Assembly: GCF_017303215.1 (NCBI RefSeq)
Contig: NZ_JAEMWU010000004.1
Coordinates: 1-62,325 of the forward strand
Direction of reading: 5' to 3'
Source: Microbacterium esteraromaticum
GTDB lineage: Bacteria; Actinomycetota; Actinomycetes; Actinomycetales; Microbacteriaceae
Length of the DNA stretch: 62,325 bases
Shown: one piece after another, positions 57,752-62,325 of the stretch
How the letters are laid out: each line of letters begins with the position of its first letter
Position numbering within the stretch: the stretch's first letter is position 1
Made by a program: the position numbers and the translations under genes
The notes under the pieces: generated by a model
The model's input: the letters and a program-made list of their open reading frames with translations, nothing else
Databases searched by the model: none
What the model was told of the DNA's origin: nothing

Positions 57752-58702
57752 GTGCGTGATGGGACTATGGGCGCTATGACGGGGCCTGACATGTTTACGT
57801 CGTTGCCAACCGAGATACGGCGAAGAGAGACTCTCGCCGCGGAGGAAGCGGTGACAGGGGTGCGCTGGCTCGATGCTTGCGCCCCGCACGTGGGGCGCAA
57901 GGTCTCGGAGTTGGTAGCGCAGCTATCGGAAGTGCCGTCGCGCGTCTACTCAAGGGCTGACGCACACCGCAGAATTGCGAGCAGCGAGGGACGGGCAGAG
58001 CAGGGATCCTACGAGGTGCTTCGAGAAGGCGCCGATGGCGACGGCGCGGACGATGATCGACTCGATACCGTCGCAGCCATCGTCTACGCCTATGTTTGGC
58101 TGAGCGAGAACGACCGCGATCTCGTCCTGACGCAGTGGGACGAGGAGCGAGTGATCCGATACCGCCCCGGCGAGTTCATTGAGGCCATCAACGATATCCT
58201 TCTCGCGGCTCGGATCGAGTGGCACTTCGAGCACGGACGGTTCTCGCGTCGGGGCAATTCGATACTTCACGCCGAGATCGTCAGGCCTGTCTCCGTTCTT
58301 CTCGACGCTCAGCCGTCCTTCGCCCGTGCGTCTGCTGCGTTTCAGACAGCGATCGACCGCCTCTCCGAGGATCATCTGGATGCGGCCGTCACGGACGCTG
58401 GAACGGCGGTTCAGGAGTTCTTTCGAGCGCTCGGAATCGATGGGAATAGCTTGCTCGATCAGCTGAATGCCGCACAGCGTGGGGGCCTCCTCGAGCCGCA
58501 TGACCGACTGTTGCTCAAACCGATCATCGACTGGCTCAATGCCGACCGCTCTTCGCGCGGGAACGCGCATCATCATCGGGCTGCGGATGTGACTAAGAGC
58601 GACGCTTGGCTGGCAATCCACGTGGCGGGGGCACTCATAGCGAGGCTCGCAACGCTTGAGCCGCGGCGCCTAGACAGCAACGCTATCGGAGGCACCGGTT
58701 AG
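57752..58702 (+). CDS. Abortive-infection-like protein with HEPN-type C-terminus
   Basis: The 316-residue protein is not clearly named. The N-terminal half is helical and charged (YVWLSENDRDLVLTQWDEER). The C-terminal part (about 195-300) resembles the conserved domain of abortive-infection proteins: AVTDAGTAVQEFFRALGI then a LLKPIIDWLNADRSSRGNAH segment, where RGNAHH fits a HEPN Rx4-6H motif. HEPN RNases halt translation during infection. The start is uncertain: GTG 57752, ATG 57767 and ATG 57776 are in frame and none has a clear ribosome site. It lies between the IS remnant and the Hachiman genes and appears foreign by its lower GC. Confidence 0.6.
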   Translation: MRDGTMGAMTGPDMFTSLPTEIRRRETLAAEEAVTGVRWLDACAPHVGRKVSELVAQLSEVPSRVYSRADAHRRIASSEGRAEQGSYEVLREGADGDGADDDRLDTVAAIVYAYVWLSENDRDLVLTQWDEERVIRYRPGEFIEAINDILLAARIEWHFEHGRFSRRGNSILHAEIVRPVSVLLDAQPSFARASAAFQTAIDRLSEDHLDAAVTDAGTAVQEFFRALGIDGNSLLDQLNAAQRGGLLEPHDRLLLKPIIDWLNADRSSRGNAHHHRAADVTKSDAWLAIHVAGALIARLATLEPRRLDSNAIGGTG

Positions 58703-58730
58703 CCCAGCAGGATCGACCATGCTCGCCACC

Positions 58731-58760
58731 GGACGATTGAGCCTAGGGGCTCGATCGTCC
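58731..58760 (+). terminator. Hairpin after the abortive-infection-like gene
   Basis: GGACGATTGAGCC (58731-58743) pairs with 58748-58760 with one G-T wobble and a 4-nt loop. No strong T run follows. It is 28 nt after the stop codon. The rest of 58703-58874 shows no gene. Confidence 0.5.
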
Positions 58761-58874
58761 TAACAGTCGTTTAGTGGCGCTGGGAGCTTCAAGTCACTTG
58801 GAGCGACCACGACACGCGACAACTCCCGTCACGAGATCCAACAAGGGCTGGCAAGACGGCAATATGTTCGTGTC

Positions 58875-59666
58875 GTGGAGGGCATGGAGGTCGATCGACT
58901 TGGGGCTGGGACCCTGGTGATCGTTCGCGATATTTCTGATGAGTTCCGGTCGCACATCCGCGAGCGGCTGGCGGCGTATTGCTACGGGGCAACCGTGGTG
59001 AGTGAAGATGCCAGTTTCTACTCATTCGAGAAGACCGTCGCTGAATTCATGCGTCGTTACGACCCGAAGCCACACGCGACAAAGATCGGGATGGCCGGTG
59101 AGCTCGTCGTTCACGTGCTGATGCCGTTATTGCATGAAGAGTTGATTTCCTCCGCGGTCTACTTCAATAAGGAAGAGCGGAGCATCAAGAAGGGTTTCGA
59201 CCTGACCTTCCTGGGAGCAGATGACTCGGAGATCTGGTACGGCGAGGTCAAGTCGGGGGAGGTGACGGCGGGGGACTCGGCTGACGAAAAGGCAGCGGCT
59301 CTCATAGACATCGCGGCGTCCTCGCTTGTCTCCATGTTGAGCGACCGCGAGCTGTTGTCCCGGTGGGACGCGGCTCTCATCGACACAAGGCTCACTCTCG
59401 ATGGCGGATACGCGCGGAGTGCGCGGAATCTTCTGCGGAGTGATAGCGAGACGGTACGCAGTGGCGGGCACGTGGTGAAGAGAGCACTTCTTGCTGGAGC
59501 AGTGATGCATGAGCTTGGACATTGCGTGGTCACTTCTGCGGGAGTTGAGGAAATTGTCGCAGCAGTCGAGGCGAGTGGAGAGTTCGTGAAGTCTCGCGTG
59601 CTCGTTATCCAGCAGAGCGCGCTGGAAGCGGTCATCGAGCACCTGAGGGAGCTCGCAAGTGCCTAA
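58875..59666 (+). CDS. hamA: Hachiman defence nuclease HamA (DUF1837)
   Basis: The 263-residue protein has the DUF1837/HamA pattern: KIGMAGELVVHVLMPLL with E76, then KKGFDLTF (D109) and WYGEVKSGE (E124, K126), a PD-(D/E)xK nuclease arrangement. In Hachiman the HamA nuclease is held by the HamB helicase and released to degrade DNA on damage sensing. Start is GTG 58875 or ATG 58884. Its last 8 nt overlap hamB, so the pair is translated together, as in known Hachiman loci. Confidence 0.88.
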   Translation: MEGMEVDRLGAGTLVIVRDISDEFRSHIRERLAAYCYGATVVSEDASFYSFEKTVAEFMRRYDPKPHATKIGMAGELVVHVLMPLLHEELISSAVYFNKEERSIKKGFDLTFLGADDSEIWYGEVKSGEVTAGDSADEKAAALIDIAASSLVSMLSDRELLSRWDAALIDTRLTLDGGYARSARNLLRSDSETVRSGGHVVKRALLAGAVMHELGHCVVTSAGVEEIVAAVEASGEFVKSRVLVIQQSALEAVIEHLRELASA

Positions 59667-62136
59667 CGAAGTTGACCTCAGCCTGCGGCGCATTCGGAAT
59701 AGCCGCAACCTCGATGGGTCGAACTTCCTTGACTTGTACGTCCGGCTCATGACGGCGCAGGAGATGGACGACGTCGAGTACTCCGACATCCTTCGCTTTG
59801 GCATCTTCATGTCGCGCTCGAGTGATGATGGCGTGCGCAGGCTGGGTTACCGCATCTTCCTTCAGTATGGGGAGTCGCAACGTGACTATGAGCCGCTTCG
59901 GTCAGTTGCGGTGGCCAGAGATTTGATTCCACTGGTGGAGGCGATAGATCGGATCTACCCTGAAACAGCTAGCGACACCGACCTCACGGACGCGTTCTTT
60001 GCGGCGCACGCTTCCAACTTCTTGGAACTTCAAGGAGGCCGCGAGATCTATCGGACCCGTGGGCAGATGGAACTCCGTTCCTTCAACGCGCGCGAAGACG
60101 ACGCGTTGGTGATCGCGCCAACCTCGTACGGCAAGTCAGAGATGCTGATCGACAAGGTTTCGTCAGATCTTCAACAGCGAACGTGCGTGCTGGTGCCTTC
60201 GCGCGCTCTCATCGCCCAGACACGGACGAGCATCGTTTCGGACCTACGAGTGCGTTCATCGAGAGTACGCGTCATCACCCACCCGGACGCGTACAACGGT
60301 GAGGATCACTTCGTCGCCGTAATGACTCAAGAGAGGTTGCAGCGTCTCCTGCTTGATCATCCCGACGTCGCATTGGATCAGCTACTCATCGATGAAGCGC
60401 AGAACCTGCTGGCAGGTGACTCCCGCGCGGTCGAGTTGTCGCAAGTCATCCTCATCTCGCGGGCGCGGAATCTCGATCTCTCAGTCACGTACTACACGCC
60501 ATTCGTCGCTTCCCCCGAGAACCTGAGGCATATCGAGGGAGTCGATCGCGCTACTCGCTCCAAGACCGTCAACGAACACGTAAAGGTCGAGAAGTTTGTC
60601 ATCGCGGAGCCCGGCACGCACCACCGGCTATACGACCAGTTCTTGAATGAATCGTTCGAGCTCGACAGTGTCGTTCCATCGGACGAGCTCGGCGCGCTCA
60701 TCGACGCAGGGGGACATCGCGTCCTGGTCTACGTGAATCGCCCGGCTGATGCGCAGGCGCTTGCATCACGTTTGGCATCGCGACGCGAGAGTGTCGAACT
60801 GTCCCCAGTCTCGATGCGCGCGATTCAAGCGATCGCGGACCTGATCGACCCTCGGTACAGCCTCATCGATGCGATAAAGCGCGGAGTCATGTTTCATCAC
60901 GGACAGGTGCCAGACTCTCTTCGTCTCTACATCGAAGAGTTGTTCCGTGATGACGATTCGTCGGAGGCGCGGTACCTTGTGACAACTTCAACGCTCCTCG
61001 AAGGAGTGAATACGCCGGCCGATCGGCTGGTCATGATGTCCGGGTCGAAGGGGAGGGGCAATCTCTCGCCGGCGGCCTTCAGGAATCTCGTCGGCCGCGT
61101 TGGTAGGTTCCGTGAAGTCTTCGCGAGGGACCGGGCAGACCTCGCGCTACTGCAACCCCGAATCTATTTGATCCCGAGCAGCTACGCACGACGAAACTGG
61201 AACGTAGACGGGTTCCTCGCTTCAGTAGCGAACGTTGCGCGCGCAGTCGAGGACAAGGTCGAGAATCCGCTGCTTGAAAGCGCGGGCGACTCGGCTAAGC
61301 GCCACGCTGCATTGGAGTTTCTGGAGAACGTCGAACCAGGTGCAACCACCGTGGTCGGAGCGCGTCGTGCGCAGACGGCCGTAGGGCAGTTGTGCTTTCG
61401 GCACGGGGTGCGTGATTTCGACATCATTGCGGTCGAGGGAACTCTTCAGGAGCGAGTGGAATCCCGCGCTGATGAGGAGCCGCTCGACGACGTTTCTGAG
61501 TTGTTGGACGCGATCGTCGAGATCTTCTTCGAGGAGATCGAGTTGCCTGAAGGAGACGATCTAGCGCGGATACGAGACACGTCGGGTGCGCGTCGCTTCT
61601 ACGCGATGTTCTTGGACTGGCGCAGTCGGAATGAACCGTTCAGACGAATGATCGCCCACTTCGTTCGATACTGGTCCAACCTCGATGACGAGTACGTCTT
61701 TGTCGGCCATCGATGGGGCGAGGTCAGCTTCGGTGGCCCTCGCAAGCTGTTCGTGCAGATGGGCTCGAAGACTCGTACGCAACTTGTGAATCTCGCTGTC
61801 GTGAAGATCAAGGAGGAGCAGGACTTTGTTGACTTCCGCCTTCTCAAGTACATCGAGGTCTTGTTCAGTCTCGAGATGATCTCTGAGAGCCTCTACTTCC
61901 GAATCAAGTATGGAACTGACGAACCATTCCTAATTTGTCTACTCCGCAACGGCTTCTCTCCCGAGCTCGCCCGGCTAGTAGGCGATGAGTACCGGGAACA
62001 CGTCATGGTGGACTTCCACCTCAATCAGGTTGCCGTCCATCCGCAACTGCCGGTGGCCATGCGAAGGGATGAGCAGAATGACATCTTGGCCTATGAGGCT
62101 CAAACATTGGTCAACGTGGGTCTCGAGGTGGATTGA
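59659..62136 (+). CDS. hamB: Hachiman defence helicase HamB
   Basis: The 825-residue superfamily 2 helicase has Walker A VIAPTSYGKSEML (K159), Walker B IDEAQNLL (D245), an EGVNTPADRLVMMSG motif V region and motif VI NLVGRVGRFREVF (about 476-488). It is the helicase of the HamAB complex. The GTG 59659 start overlaps hamA. The stop codon TGA at 62134-62136 coincides with a TGATTCGCCC sequence that may be the left end of an IS3-type element, so the native C-terminus might be longer. Confidence 0.88.
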   Translation: MPNEVDLSLRRIRNSRNLDGSNFLDLYVRLMTAQEMDDVEYSDILRFGIFMSRSSDDGVRRLGYRIFLQYGESQRDYEPLRSVAVARDLIPLVEAIDRIYPETASDTDLTDAFFAAHASNFLELQGGREIYRTRGQMELRSFNAREDDALVIAPTSYGKSEMLIDKVSSDLQQRTCVLVPSRALIAQTRTSIVSDLRVRSSRVRVITHPDAYNGEDHFVAVMTQERLQRLLLDHPDVALDQLLIDEAQNLLAGDSRAVELSQVILISRARNLDLSVTYYTPFVASPENLRHIEGVDRATRSKTVNEHVKVEKFVIAEPGTHHRLYDQFLNESFELDSVVPSDELGALIDAGGHRVLVYVNRPADAQALASRLASRRESVELSPVSMRAIQAIADLIDPRYSLIDAIKRGVMFHHGQVPDSLRLYIEELFRDDDSSEARYLVTTSTLLEGVNTPADRLVMMSGSKGRGNLSPAAFRNLVGRVGRFREVFARDRADLALLQPRIYLIPSSYARRNWNVDGFLASVANVARAVEDKVENPLLESAGDSAKRHAALEFLENVEPGATTVVGARRAQTAVGQLCFRHGVRDFDIIAVEGTLQERVESRADEEPLDDVSELLDAIVEIFFEEIELPEGDDLARIRDTSGARRFYAMFLDWRSRNEPFRRMIAHFVRYWSNLDDEYVFVGHRWGEVSFGGPRKLFVQMGSKTRTQLVNLAVVKIKEEQDFVDFRLLKYIEVLFSLEMISESLYFRIKYGTDEPFLICLLRNGFSPELARLVGDEYREHVMVDFHLNQVAVHPQLPVAMRRDEQNDILAYEAQTLVNVGLEVD

Positions 62137-62325
62137 TTCGCCCTGAGTTTCGTTCCGTCCTTGCCTTTTGGAGGATGGATTCATGCCAGGACCGTATCCG
62201 GACGAGTTCCGTCAGCGCGCGTTGCGGATGTTGAGCGAGGCTCGCCCCGATCACAAGACCGATCACGCCGCGATCAAGCACGTCGCCGCCAAGCTCGGCA
62301 TCAATCCCGAGACGCTGCGATTGTG
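62134..62325. mobile_element. IS3-family element, left part only
   Basis: TGATTCGCCCTGAGTTTCG at 62134 resembles IS3-type left ends, and an OrfA reading frame begins at 62183 with GGAGG upstream. The element continues past the window end, so its right end cannot be seen. Confidence 0.65.
62183..62325 (+). CDS. IS3-family transposase OrfA (partial)
   Basis: The 47 visible codons start MPGPYPDEFRQRALRMLSEA and continue through HAAIKHVAAKLGINPETLRL. This is the N-terminal HTH_Tnp_1-type domain of IS3-family OrfA proteins. TTTTGGAGG lies 7 to 10 nt upstream of ATG 62183. The gene is cut by the window end. Confidence 0.9.
   Translation, partial: MPGPYPDEFRQRALRMLSEARPDHKTDHAAIKHVAAKLGINPETLRL

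Overview
The window looks like chromosomal DNA from a high-GC actinobacterium, most likely Microbacteriaceae and probably Microbacterium-like. The support is an actinobacterial 5S rRNA, strongly GC-biased third codon positions, many overlapping start/stop junctions, several leaderless TANNNT-N6-start promoters, ClpC next to TetR/GNAT/RadA genes, and an IS1249-type element. Genus is inferred, not proven.

Region 1 (1-2881): the end of an rRNA operon (5S plus terminator), a phosphoribosyltransferase, a convergent Na+/H+:dicarboxylate symporter and a small XRE-type regulator. Region 2 (2979-21339): a type 2 BREX (Pgl) phage-defence operon in canonical order pglW-pglX-pglY-pglZ-brxD-brxHI, plus a seventh translationally coupled gene of unknown function. 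pglY carries a one-base frameshift in a G5 run just after its P-loop, so the system as read may be off. Region 3 (21494-28095): a complete Wadjet anti-plasmid operon, jetABCD, directly behind BREX. Together these form a defence island of about 25 kb.

Region 4 (28096-35920): a degenerate stretch, a two-membrane-protein/HTH operon behind a perfect 17-bp palindrome, clpC with a strong terminator, a TetR regulator divergent from a DUF3995-like membrane protein, a GNAT acetyltransferase and small hypothetical genes. Region 5 (35943-45349): radA followed by a molybdenum cofactor and molybdate uptake cluster (moaA, modCBA, moeB-moeA-moaC-moaD, moaE-mogA) and a probable Fe-S-type regulator.

Region 6 (45353-54949): a hydroxyproline/imino-acid catabolic cluster: an Fe(II)/2OG-like oxygenase, a three-subunit D-amino (hydroxyproline) dehydrogenase, two proline-racemase-family epimerases, a ketoglutarate-semialdehyde-type aldehyde dehydrogenase, a prolidase-like amidohydrolase and an ornithine-cyclodeaminase-family reductase. 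Its two intergenic control regions share a motif. The DapA-like deaminase of the usual pathway is not in the window. An FAD monooxygenase follows.

Region 7 (56314-62325): tRNA-Ser(CGA) with terminator, a decayed IS1249-type element, a HEPN-like abortive-infection candidate, the Hachiman defence pair hamA-hamB, and the start of an IS3-family element cut by the window end. This has the look of a second mobile defence island next to a tRNA gene. The window thus holds three recognised anti-phage/anti-plasmid systems (BREX-2, Wadjet, Hachiman) and one candidate.
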